Below are positions 18,460 through 25,681 of a DNA stretch of 64,000 nt, piece after piece. The notes under the pieces are model-generated. The model worked only from the letters and a program-made list of their open reading frames with translations. It was not told the origin of the DNA and made no database searches. The DNA comes from Pseudomonas sp. TH15 (GTDB lineage Bacteria; Pseudomonadota; Gammaproteobacteria; Pseudomonadales; Pseudomonadaceae), in the NCBI RefSeq assembly GCF_016651105.1, contig NZ_JAEKEL010000001.1, forward strand, positions 1,071,001 through 1,135,000. Reading direction: 5' to 3'. Positions within the stretch are counted from its first letter, which is position 1. Every line of letters starts with the position of its first letter. A program made the position numbers and the translations under genes.

Positions 18460-19233
18460 ATGAAAAAACTACTCGTCGCGTTCGCAGCCGTTGCCGCGTT
18501 CTCTGCCCAGGCTGCTGAAACCCTGACCGTCGCCGCGACGCCGGTTCCGCATGCGGAGATTCTGGAGTTCGTGAAACCGGCCCTGGCCAAAGAAGGCGTG
18601 GACCTGAAAGTCAAAGTCTTCACCGACTACATCCAGCCGAACGTGCAGGTCGCCGAGAAGCGTCTGGATGCCAACTTCTTCCAGCACCAGCCGTACCTGG
18701 ATGAGTTCAACAAGGCCAAGGGTACCAACCTGATTGCTGTTGCCGGCGTACACCTGGAACCACTGGGCGCTTACTCCAGCAAGTACAAAACCCTGGCTGA
18801 ACTGCCTGGCGGCGCCAATGTGGTGATCCCGAACGACGCCACCAACGGCGGCCGCGCGCTGTTGCTGCTGCAGAAGGCTGGCCTGATCAAGTTGAAGGAT
18901 GCGAACAACATCCTGTCGACCGTCAAGGACATCACCGAGAACTCCAAGGACCTGAAATTCCGCGAACTGGAAGCCGCGACCATCCCGCGCGTACTGACCC
19001 AGGTCGACCTGGCGCTGATCAACACCAACTACGCGCTGGAAGCCAAGCTTGATCCGTCCAAGGACGCACTGGTCATCGAAGGCAATGACTCGCCTTACGT
19101 GAACATCCTGGTGGCCCGTCCAGACGACAAGGACAGCGACGCGATGAAGAAACTGGTTGCTGCCCTGCACAGCCCGGAAGTGAAAGCGTTCATTCTCGAG
19201 AAGTACAAAGGCGCGGTATTGCCGGCGTTCTGA
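18460..19233 (+). CDS. metQ: Methionine-binding protein MetQ (NlpA family)
   Basis: A 257-residue periplasmic binding protein of the NlpA family, recognised by VAATPVPHAEILEFVKPAL near the N-terminus and by HQPYLDEFNKAKGTNL. It delivers methionine to MetNI. The leader ends FSAQAAE with no Cys after it, so this copy should be a soluble periplasmic protein and not a lipoprotein as in E. coli. It is followed by a strong terminator, ending the metNIQ operon. Confidence 0.93.
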   Translation: MKKLLVAFAAVAAFSAQAAETLTVAATPVPHAEILEFVKPALAKEGVDLKVKVFTDYIQPNVQVAEKRLDANFFQHQPYLDEFNKAKGTNLIAVAGVHLEPLGAYSSKYKTLAELPGGANVVIPNDATNGGRALLLLQKAGLIKLKDANNILSTVKDITENSKDLKFRELEAATIPRVLTQVDLALINTNYALEAKLDPSKDALVIEGNDSPYVNILVARPDDKDSDAMKKLVAALHSPEVKAFILEKYKGAVLPAF

Positions 19234-19248
19234 TCTGCGGATGCAACG

Positions 19249-19281
19249 AAAAAAGGGCGCATTCAATGCGCCCCTTTTTTT
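19249..19281. terminator. Bidirectional terminator after metQ
   Basis: AAAAAAGGGCGCATT pairs with AATGCGCCC followed by a run of seven T. It has A and T runs on both sides, so it can stop metNIQ from the left and sco from the right. Confidence 0.85.
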
Positions 19282-19300
19282 GTGCCTGAAACACCGACCC

Positions 19301-19390
19301 TGTGGGAGCGGGCTTGCTCGCGAAAGCGGTGGGTCAGCCGACATATATGCTGAATGACACACCGTATTCGCGAGCAAGCCCGCTCCCACA
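19301..19390. repeat. REP inverted repeat (TGTGGGAGCGGGC family)
   Basis: TGTGGGAGCGGGCTTGCTCG faces its complement across about 45 bases. It lies between the metQ terminator and the sco stop. Related copies are at 29521 and 44363. Confidence 0.85.
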
Positions 19391-19411
19391 TTGGTGCTGT
19401 GTTAGCCCTAA

Positions 19412-20047
19412 TCATTGACGTTTAAGCATCACCGGCAACTGCGCCACCAACTTCACGTTGTTCAGCGGTGCGCGAATGAACCCGCGCTGCGTCCCGTCCG
19501 GCCCGATCACCGCGAGGTTGCCGCTGTGGTCGACCGTGTAGTTAGGCTTGCTGGTGTCCGCCGGAATAAACGGAATGCTCACCGCGTTGGCGAGTTTCTG
19601 GATGTCTTCCACCGACGAGGCGGTCAGTCCCTGGAACTGCGGGTCGAAGTAACCCAAATACTGTTTGAGCTGCTTGGGCGTGTCGCGGTTCGGGTCGACG
19701 CTGACCAGGATGATCTGCAACTTGGCCGCCGCTTCTGGCGGCAGTTCGCTCTTGATCTGACGCAACTGGGCGAGGGTGGTCGGGCAGATGTCCGGGCAGA
19801 AGGTGTAGCCAAAGAACAGCAGACTCCACTTGTCTTTCAGCTCGTTGACCGCCACCGGTTTGCCGTCCTGGTCGGTCATCGTCACGCTCGGCAGGTTACG
19901 GCTTTGCGGCAGCAAGATGATCCCGGCGTCGATCAGTGCCGTCGGGTCACCCTGGCCCTTGCCGGACAGCACTTTGTTGACGGTCAGGCCCAGCACAAGC
20001 GCGATCAGGGCAACGAGGATGAAGACGGTTTTCTGAGTTCGAGTCAT
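19412..20047 (-). CDS. SCO1/SenC family copper chaperone
   Basis: A 211-residue thioredoxin-fold protein that helps load copper into the CuA site of cytochrome oxidase. An N-terminal membrane anchor ([16 protein letters not shown]) precedes the copper site FCPDICPTT, with the conserved third ligand His in VDHSG. I chose the ATG at 20047 (MTRTQKTVF), which overlaps the ctaB stop by four bases; the open frame further up is the shadow of ctaB. It is the last gene of the oxidase locus, as PA0114 is in P. aeruginosa. Confidence 0.92.
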   Translation of the reverse strand: MTRTQKTVFILVALIALVLGLTVNKVLSGKGQGDPTALIDAGIILLPQSRNLPSVTMTDQDGKPVAVNELKDKWSLLFFGYTFCPDICPTTLAQLRQIKSELPPEAAAKLQIILVSVDPNRDTPKQLKQYLGYFDPQFQGLTASSVEDIQKLANAVSIPFIPADTSKPNYTVDHSGNLAVIGPDGTQRGFIRAPLNNVKLVAQLPVMLKRQ

Positions 20048-20943
20048 AGGTTCAACAGTAAGTAGTGGTCTACGAGCAGGGCGATAAACAGCAGGAACAA
20101 GTACCAAATAGAGTACTTGAACGTGTTGATCGCCGCGTGCGGCCGAGTGCCACGGTACAGCACCACGGCCCATTGCAGAAACCTCGCGCCCAGTCCCAAG
20201 GCACAAACGAGGTAGAGCACACCGCTCATGTGGATCACATAAGGCATCAGGCTGACTGCCAGCAGCGCGAAGGTGTAAAGCAGGATGTGGACTTTGGTGT
20301 AGTGCTCGCCGTGGGTCACCGGCAGCATCGGAATGTCGGCCTTGGCATATTCCTCTTTGCGGTGAATGGCCAGGGCCCAGAAGTGTGGCGGGGTCCAGGC
20401 GAAGATGATCAGCACCAGCAGCAATGGCTCGGCACCGATATGCCCGGTCGCGGCGGTCCAGCCGAGCAGCGGCGGGGCAGCGCCGGCGAGGCCGCCGATG
20501 ACGATGTTCTGCGGCGTCGCGCGTTTCAGGAAACCGGTGTAGACCACTGCATAGCCGAGCAGGGAGGCAAGGGTCAGCCAAGCAGTCAGCGGATTGGTGA
20601 ACGCCAGCAACAATGCCTGACCGAGCAGCGCCAGCACCAAGGCAAAGGTCAACGCCGCTGCGGGTGACACCCGGCCTTCAGCCAGCGGTCGCTTGTGAGT
20701 CCGCGCCATCACCGCATCGATCCGCCGGTCCACCACATGATTGACCGCCGCCGCGCCACCAGCACACAGGGCGATCCCCAGATTGCCGAACACCAGCACC
20801 GTCCACGGCACTCCGGCGCGGGTCGCGAGGAACATGCCCACCAAGGATGTGATGAGCATCAGCACCACCACTTTCGGCTTGGTCAGTTCCAGATAATCCC
20901 GCCAGATTGCCTGACTGTGACGTTCGCCGATCAGAGTCGCCAT
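20044..20943 (-). CDS. ctaB: Protohaem IX farnesyltransferase (haem O synthase)
   Basis: A 299-residue UbiA-family prenyltransferase with about nine membrane segments. It attaches farnesyl to haem b to make haem o. The prenyl-diphosphate-binding motif [15 protein letters not shown] and the second motif [18 protein letters not shown] are intact. It supplies CtaA, the next enzyme of haem a synthesis, whose gene overlaps it by 13 bases upstream. A quinol-oxidase-linked cyoE paralogue would be expected elsewhere in the genome. Confidence 0.94.
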   Translation of the reverse strand: MATLIGERHSQAIWRDYLELTKPKVVVLMLITSLVGMFLATRAGVPWTVLVFGNLGIALCAGGAAAVNHVVDRRIDAVMARTHKRPLAEGRVSPAAALTFALVLALLGQALLLAFTNPLTAWLTLASLLGYAVVYTGFLKRATPQNIVIGGLAGAAPPLLGWTAATGHIGAEPLLLVLIIFAWTPPHFWALAIHRKEEYAKADIPMLPVTHGEHYTKVHILLYTFALLAVSLMPYVIHMSGVLYLVCALGLGARFLQWAVVLYRGTRPHAAINTFKYSIWYLFLLFIALLVDHYLLLNL

Positions 20944-22010
20944 GGCATCTCTCCTTTTATTGTTATGGGCCCGGCGGAGTGTTTACGCAGGCTGAAACGC
21001 CAGCGCGCAGGGGATTGCTGCTTGACCCGAACCAGACTGGTTCGCGCGTGATAATTGACCAGCACCATCGTCAGCAACAACGTCGCACCGCCCGCGTTGT
21101 GGGCGACGGCAATCGGCAGCGGCAGGTGAAACAGCACGTTGCTGATGCCCAAGGTGATTTGTGCGCCGAGGGCGATTAGCACCAACCCGGCCAGGCGAGT
21201 CATGCCGACCACTTTTAGCTGCCAGGCCAGGCCCAGCAGCACCAGCGTCACCAGTAGGGCGCCGATCCGGTGGGTCAGGTGAATCGCGGTGCGGGCATCG
21301 CTGTCCAGTTGCCCGCCGAGGTAATTGGGCCCGATGTGTTGGGTCAGGTGAAAACCGTTGGCGAAATCAGCTGGTGGCAGCCATTGGCCGTGGCAGGTCG
21401 GGAAGTCGATGCACGCCACTGCCGCGTAGTTGGAACTGACCCAGCCGCCGAGGGCGATTTGCAGGATCACCAGCAGCAAGCCGGCGGTCGCCCAGTACTG
21501 CAAGCGTTTTGGCACCGTTAGGGCCGGCAATACGCCGGACAGCCGTAGGGTCAGCAGAAACAACAAACTCAGGGTCGCGAACCCGCCAAGCAAATGCCCG
21601 GTGACCACTTGCGGCCAGAGCTTGAGCGTCACCGTCCACATGCCGAACGCCGCTTGGGCGAACACCACCGCCAACAGAAACAACGGCAATTTCACCGGTT
21701 GCCCCGGGTGACGACGATGAACCCAGGCACGACCGGCCAGCACCGAGATCAACAGCCCCAGCGTGCCGGCGAAGTAGCGGTGGATCATCTCGTTCCAGCC
21801 TTTGTGGGCAACGACCGGCGTATCGGGGAAATGCAGTTCGGCATGGGCTAACTGGGCTTCGCTTTTTGGCACGCTGATAAAGCCGTAGCAACCCGGCCAG
21901 TCCGGGCAGCCGAGGCCGGCGTGGGTCAGGCGAGTGTAGGCGCCGAGCAACACCACAATCAGTGCCAGCAAGGTGGCAAACAGCGCGAGGCGAAATCCAG
22001 GTTTGGCCAT
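20931..22010 (-). CDS. ctaA: Haem A synthase (COX15/CtaA)
   Basis: A 359-residue membrane protein with about eight transmembrane segments. It oxidises the C8 methyl group of haem o to a formyl, giving haem a for the aa3 oxidase. Haem-ligand histidines are visible in [29 protein letters not shown] and LTHRIGALL. An extracytoplasmic Cys pair is seen in [10 protein letters not shown] and another in ACIDFPTC. It overlaps ctaB at its 3' end. Confidence 0.93.
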   Translation of the reverse strand: MAKPGFRLALFATLLALIVVLLGAYTRLTHAGLGCPDWPGCYGFISVPKSEAQLAHAELHFPDTPVVAHKGWNEMIHRYFAGTLGLLISVLAGRAWVHRRHPGQPVKLPLFLLAVVFAQAAFGMWTVTLKLWPQVVTGHLLGGFATLSLLFLLTLRLSGVLPALTVPKRLQYWATAGLLLVILQIALGGWVSSNYAAVACIDFPTCHGQWLPPADFANGFHLTQHIGPNYLGGQLDSDARTAIHLTHRIGALLVTLVLLGLAWQLKVVGMTRLAGLVLIALGAQITLGISNVLFHLPLPIAVAHNAGGATLLLTMVLVNYHARTSLVRVKQQSPARWRFSLRKHSAGPITIKGEMPWRL

Positions 22011-22020
22011 GACGATGCCC

Positions 22021-22614
22021 TTATCCGATGTTCGACAGTTTCAGCAGTTGACGCAGATCGTTCAGCAGGTCCTTGCCCTTGACCGTCGGGTCGTAGCGCA
22101 GCACCAGATTGCCGTGGGGGTCGATGATCCACAGCTGCGGCGCGGTCTTGTCCCCTGTTGTTTTACTGAACGTGGTCAAGTCCATGGGATAGCGCTGCAG
22201 TTGTGGATATTCGCGAGTCAGCTTGGCTTCATAGTCGGCGGTCAGCGGTTGCGCCGCTGCCAATGCATGACTGGCACGGGACGCATCGCGACCGAGGCCG
22301 ATCTGGATTTGCCGCGCCAGGTACACCAGTTGCTGGCAGTCCACCAAGCAGTCCTTGGGCGCGGTCACCAGCATTTGCCAGCGATCCTCTTCGGCCTGCA
22401 CGCCGAGGTCGGCGCGGGTCTGGCCGTTGCCGATCAGTTCGCCGTGATAACTGCGGCCGTCCGGCACCCAGAAATTCAGTTTGTACATGCCGGTGGCGAG
22501 GATCATCGGACCGATCACCCCGAGCAGGATCAGCAGCAGTTGCAAACGCCCCTTGCGCCGACTCGCCGGCGTTTTCGCCTCAGACATGCTGGGTGGATTC
22601 ATGGCCGCTCCCAT
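22021..22614 (-). CDS. Single-span membrane protein of the oxidase locus (PA0111-like)
   Basis: A roughly 197-residue protein with a short cytoplasmic N-terminus, one membrane span (LLLILLGVIGPMILATGMY) and a periplasmic domain containing WQMLVTAPKDCLVDCQQLVYLARQ. That domain resembles a redox or assembly factor of the thioredoxin-like type, with a Cys-x3-Cys (CLVDC) as in SCO proteins. I chose the ATG at 22614 because AAGGAG lies seven bases before it; in-frame ATGs at 22602 and 22587 are alternatives. It overlaps the SURF1 gene and is 10 bases from ctaA. Confidence 0.72.
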   Translation of the reverse strand: MGAAMNPPSMSEAKTPASRRKGRLQLLLILLGVIGPMILATGMYKLNFWVPDGRSYHGELIGNGQTRADLGVQAEEDRWQMLVTAPKDCLVDCQQLVYLARQIQIGLGRDASRASHALAAAQPLTADYEAKLTREYPQLQRYPMDLTTFSKTTGDKTAPQLWIIDPHGNLVLRYDPTVKGKDLLNDLRQLLKLSNIG

Positions 22615-23320
22615 GGTGTTTCTCCTTTGCGTTGTGCCAGCCGAGGTAGATAAAAAGGCCAAACAGGGCGATCGCCATGGCGAACCACTGCACGGCATAA
22701 GCGATGTGTTTTTCCGGTCCCATGGCCACCACCGGCCAATCGGCCTGGTAGGACGCGGGGCCGGTTTCTTCACGTAATTCGTAGGCGAAACCTTCGCGAT
22801 TGAGCGAAGCCCAGAGCTTGGCCGGTTCGACGGCGGTGATCAGCTTCGGCCAGGTCGATGTCGTTGGATCGGCGTGTAATTGGAACGTCGCGCCGGGGGA
22901 GACGTAGACCCACGCGTCAATGCTCTGCGCTTCGGTGGGTGTCTTGAATTGCGGCGGGGTGCGGCGCTCCGGCCACGGTAACCAACCGCGATTGACCAGC
23001 AACCAAAGCCCGGTCGCTTGATCATGAAACGGTTGCAGCAACTCGACACCGACCTTGCCGTTGCGCTGGCGGTTATCCAGCAACAAGCTGTGCTCGGCAT
23101 CGAACTGGCCGTACAGGTGCACCCGGCGAAAGGCCGGGTCCTGGGTGTGTTGCAGCTCGGTGCTGGCCATCGGTTCGGCCGCCCTGCGCTCGGCATAGTT
23201 TTGCAGCAGCGCGCTTTTCTCTGCGCCTCGGCTCAGTTGCCAGAAGCCGAGCGACACCAGCAGCGGCAACAACAGCGCCACTACAATCGTCGGCACGATG
23301 CCCGGCCGAAAGCGCTTCAT
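22580..23320 (-). CDS. SURF1 family cytochrome oxidase assembly protein
   Basis: A 246-residue protein with the SURF1 layout: an N-terminal membrane span, then GFWQLSRGAEK, LLDNRQRNGKVGVELLQPF, LLVNRGWLPW and a second span near the C-terminus (YAVQWFAMAIALFGLFIYLGW). SURF1 binds haem a and helps insert it into subunit I. I chose the ATG at 23320 (MKRFRPGIV), as the open frame upstream has no family resemblance. It overlaps the next gene. Confidence 0.92.
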   Translation of the reverse strand: MKRFRPGIVPTIVVALLLPLLVSLGFWQLSRGAEKSALLQNYAERRAAEPMASTELQHTQDPAFRRVHLYGQFDAEHSLLLDNRQRNGKVGVELLQPFHDQATGLWLLVNRGWLPWPERRTPPQFKTPTEAQSIDAWVYVSPGATFQLHADPTTSTWPKLITAVEPAKLWASLNREGFAYELREETGPASYQADWPVVAMGPEKHIAYAVQWFAMAIALFGLFIYLGWHNAKEKHHGSGHESTQHV

Positions 23321-23390
23321 GGCATCGCCAGAAAGTCGGTCATCGCGATAGCTATACTCAAATGCATCGCCTGTCCCCCGGAGTCTTACC

Positions 23391-23594
23391 ATGCTCAAAG
23401 CAGCCATCGTCCTGATGCTGATTGCCACGGTTGTCAGCCTGTTCAGCGGCCTGTTTTTTCTGGTCAAGGACGACAGCAGCTCGAATCGCCTGGTGATCGC
23501 CTTGAGTGTTCGGGTTGCCTTGGCCGCCACCACCGTCGGCTTGATCGCCTGGGGTTTCTACAGCGGCCAGTTAGTGTCTACTGCGCCTTGGTAA
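23391..23594 (+). CDS. DUF2909 small membrane protein
   Basis: A 67-residue protein with two transmembrane helices (AAIVLMLIATVVSLFSGLFF and ALAATTVGLIAWGFYSG) joined by a charged loop KDDSSSN. It is the only plus-strand gene within the oxidase locus and ends four bases from the ctaE stop. The same small twin-span protein is found at this place in other pseudomonads; a role in oxidase assembly is only an inference. Confidence 0.78.
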   Translation: MLKAAIVLMLIATVVSLFSGLFFLVKDDSSSNRLVIALSVRVALAATTVGLIAWGFYSGQLVSTAPW

Positions 23595-23598
23595 TGCC

Positions 23599-24486
23599 TC
23601 AAAGCACGTAGACGAAAACGAACAGCCCGATCCACACCACGTCGACGAAGTGCCAGTACCAACTCGCCGCTTCGAAGCCGAACTGGTGCTCGTTATCGAA
23701 GTGTCCGCGCATGATCCGCATCAGCATCACGAACAGGATGATGGTGCCGATGGTCACGTGGGCGCCGTGGAACCCGGTGAGCATGAAGAACGTTGCGCCG
23801 TAGACGCCCGAACCGAGGGTCAGCCCCAGTTCGTGGTAGGCGTGTGTGTATTCTTCGGCTTGCAGCGCGAGGAATCCGCAGCCCAGCAGCACGGTGATCG
23901 CCAGCCAGATTTTAAGCGCGCCGCGATGGCCTTTTTTCAAGGCGTGATGGGCGATGGTCACGGTGACGCTGGAGCTGACCAGCAAAATAGTGTTGATCAG
24001 CGGCAGGCCCCAGGGGCTGATGACTTCTTTAGGCGGCGGGAACAGTTTCGGGTCCGGGGTGTGCAGCAGCGGCCAGGCGAATTGAAAGTTCGGCCAGAGC
24101 ATGTGGGCGATGCCCTTTGGGCCTTCGCCTCCCAGCGCCGGGCCAGAGATGTGCCGCACGTAAAACAGCGCACCGAAGAAGGCGATGAAGAACATCACCT
24201 CGGAGAAGATGAACCAACTCATGCCCCAGCGGAACGAGCGATCAAGCTGCGGGCTGTACAACCCCGCGCGGCTCTCCTTGATCACCGTGCCGAACCAGCC
24301 GAACAGCATGTAGGCCAGCAGCAGGCCGCCGACGAAAAAGATCAGCGGGCCGTGGGATTCCGGCCGTGCCGCTTTCAGGTCGTTGAACCAGGTGGCCAGG
24401 CCGTACACCGTGACCAGCATGCCGGCGGTGGCGATGATCGGCCATTTGCTCTGGGCGGGTACGTAATAGTGCTCATGAGTTGCCAT
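23599..24486 (-). CDS. ctaE: Cytochrome c oxidase subunit III
   Basis: A 295-residue membrane protein with about seven spans. Family marks include EVMFFIAFFGALFYVRH, the lipid/proton-uptake Glu region and GFHGAHVTIGTIILF with the conserved His. It stabilises the aa3 core of subunits I and II. It follows ctaG by 33 bases and starts MATHEHYYVPAQSKWPI. Confidence 0.95.
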   Translation of the reverse strand: MATHEHYYVPAQSKWPIIATAGMLVTVYGLATWFNDLKAARPESHGPLIFFVGGLLLAYMLFGWFGTVIKESRAGLYSPQLDRSFRWGMSWFIFSEVMFFIAFFGALFYVRHISGPALGGEGPKGIAHMLWPNFQFAWPLLHTPDPKLFPPPKEVISPWGLPLINTILLVSSSVTVTIAHHALKKGHRGALKIWLAITVLLGCGFLALQAEEYTHAYHELGLTLGSGVYGATFFMLTGFHGAHVTIGTIILFVMLMRIMRGHFDNEHQFGFEAASWYWHFVDVVWIGLFVFVYVL

Positions 24487-24519
24487 TTATTGTTCTCCTT
24501 ATCGGGCACGCTTCAACGC

Positions 24520-25074
24520 CTAGCCACCGGTGCTTGCAGCAGCCACGGGCGGATGACGTGCGGTGATATCGAACAGCGTGTAAGACAGCGTCAGGTGCTT
24601 CACATCCTTGGGCATGTCACGGTCAACGATGAAACGTACCGGCATCTCGATCCGTTGACCGGGCTGCAGCACTTGCTGGGTAAAGCAGAAACATTCGGTC
24701 TTGTGGAAGTACGCCGCCGCCTCGCTGGGCGCGATGCTCGGCACTGCCTGGGCGCTCATCGGGTGGTCGGTGGGGTTGTAGGCGACAAACAGCATTTCGC
24801 TCACCGCCCCGGGATAGGTGGTCAGTTCATTGCCCTTGGGGTAGAACTCCCACGGCATGTCGGCGTTGTTCATCGACAGAAACTGCACGCGCACTTGCCG
24901 CGAGGTGTCGACCGTCTGTTCGCCTTCGTACTGCCCGGCGGTTTTGCCGTTGATGCCGAAGGCCTTGCACATCACGTCGTAGATCGGCACAAGGGCAAAC
25001 CCGAATACAAACATCGCTACCACCACCATCAGCAGGCGCGTGACCAGTTTTTTCATCGAGACCGAGTCAGCCAT
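24520..25074 (-). CDS. ctaG: Cytochrome c oxidase assembly protein CtaG/Cox11
   Basis: A 184-residue copper chaperone that delivers copper to the CuB site of subunit I. One N-terminal membrane span (RLLMVVVAMFVFGFALV) precedes a periplasmic immunoglobulin-like domain with the copper motif CFCFTQQVLQPGQ. I chose the ATG at 25074, preceded by GGGGGTGGAAGCC, over the GTG three codons earlier. Its first eight bases overlap the end of the repeat-derived frame from 25681. In most pseudomonads ctaG follows coxA closely; here about 600 bases of repeats separate them. Confidence 0.93.
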   Translation of the reverse strand: MADSVSMKKLVTRLLMVVVAMFVFGFALVPIYDVMCKAFGINGKTAGQYEGEQTVDTSRQVRVQFLSMNNADMPWEFYPKGNELTTYPGAVSEMLFVAYNPTDHPMSAQAVPSIAPSEAAAYFHKTECFCFTQQVLQPGQRIEMPVRFIVDRDMPKDVKHLTLSYTLFDITARHPPVAAASTGG

Positions 25075-25681
25075 GGCTTCCACCCCCTATCGGTGATGCC
25101 TTTGTGGCGAGGGGATTTATCCCCGTTGGGCTGCGCAGCAGCCCTGAATCCAGCGCACACGGTCTGCCTGATAAATCTCGATCGCAGATTTTGGGGCCGC
25201 TGCGCAGCCCAACGGGGATAAATCCCCTCGCCACAGGGGCTTTGTGTGCATCCAAAGAATATCTGTGAGCATTCACAGGGGTTTTGTGTGCATCCCCAAA
25301 ATATCTGTGAGCATTCACAGGGGTTTTGTATGCATCCCCAAAATATCTGTGAGCATTCACAGGGGTTTTGTGTGCATCCCCAAAATACCTGTGAACATCC
25401 ACAGGGGGTTTGTGTGCTTCCAAAAGATATCTGTGAGCATCCACAGGGGTTTTGTGTGCATCCAAAAGATATCTGTCAGCATCCACAGGGGTTTTGTGTA
25501 CTTCCAAAAAATATCTGTCAGCCTCCACAGGGGTTTTGTGTGCTTCCAAAAGATATCTGTGAGCCTCCACAGGGGTTTTGTGTGCATCCAGAAAATATCT
25601 GTGAGCATCCACAGGGGATCTTTGGGGATCCCAAGGAGGTCTGTGTGCCTGTACACATCTCACCAACGGCCGGGTGTTCAT
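25067..25681 (-). CDS. Possible 14-residue-repeat His-rich protein between coxA and ctaG
   Basis: A 204-codon frame begins at an ATG overlapping the coxA stop (ATGA) and ends eight bases inside ctaG. It consists mostly of nine 14-residue units such as VDAHRYLLDAHKTP, each made of two heptads (xxAHRYx, xxAHKTP). His is at heptad position 4 in 15 of 18 heptads. The last ~55 residues are read through a REP element. No signal peptide or membrane segment is present. Because 42 is divisible by three and the unit lacks stops in several frames, the open frame alone is weak evidence of translation; opposite-strand frames are open too. The overlaps with coxA and ctaG are the main reason to list it. Confidence 0.35.
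   Translation of the reverse strand: MNTRPLVRCVQAHRPPWDPQRSPVDAHRYFLDAHKTPVEAHRYLLEAHKTPVEADRYFLEVHKTPVDADRYLLDAHKTPVDAHRYLLEAHKPPVDVHRYFGDAHKTPVNAHRYFGDAYKTPVNAHRYFGDAHKTPVNAHRYSLDAHKAPVARGFIPVGLRSGPKICDRDLSGRPCALDSGLLRSPTGINPLATKASPIGGGSHG
25102..25236. repeat. REP inverted repeat (TGTGGCGAGGGG family) abutting the 42-bp array
   Basis: TTGTGGCGAGGGGATTTATC at the left faces its complement ending CCCCTCGCCACA at 25236. An inner GGGCTGCGCAGCA/TGCGCAGCCC pair lies between. It begins 28 bases before the ctaG start, and its right end merges into the first CACAGGGG of the tandem array. Confidence 0.85.
25232..25651. repeat. 42-bp tandem repeat array, nine units plus a degenerate tenth
   Basis: CACAGGGG recurs exactly every 42 bases at 25232, 25274, 25316, 25358, 25400, 25442, 25484, 25526, 25568 and 25610. 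The unit reads CACAGGGGTTTTGTGTGCAT followed by CCnnAAnATATCTGTnAGCnTC. Each unit is itself two related 21-bp halves, sharing TGTGnGCATCC. There are no unique spacers between copies, so it is a minisatellite and not a CRISPR array. The tenth unit (25610–25651) has diverged and lies about 25 bases from the coxA stop. Spacing is constant, with no insertions or deletions among the nine units. Confidence 0.95.

Noticed and set aside
25232..25651. Possible CRISPR array
   Set aside because: Copies are contiguous 42-bp units with no unique spacers and no cas genes nearby.
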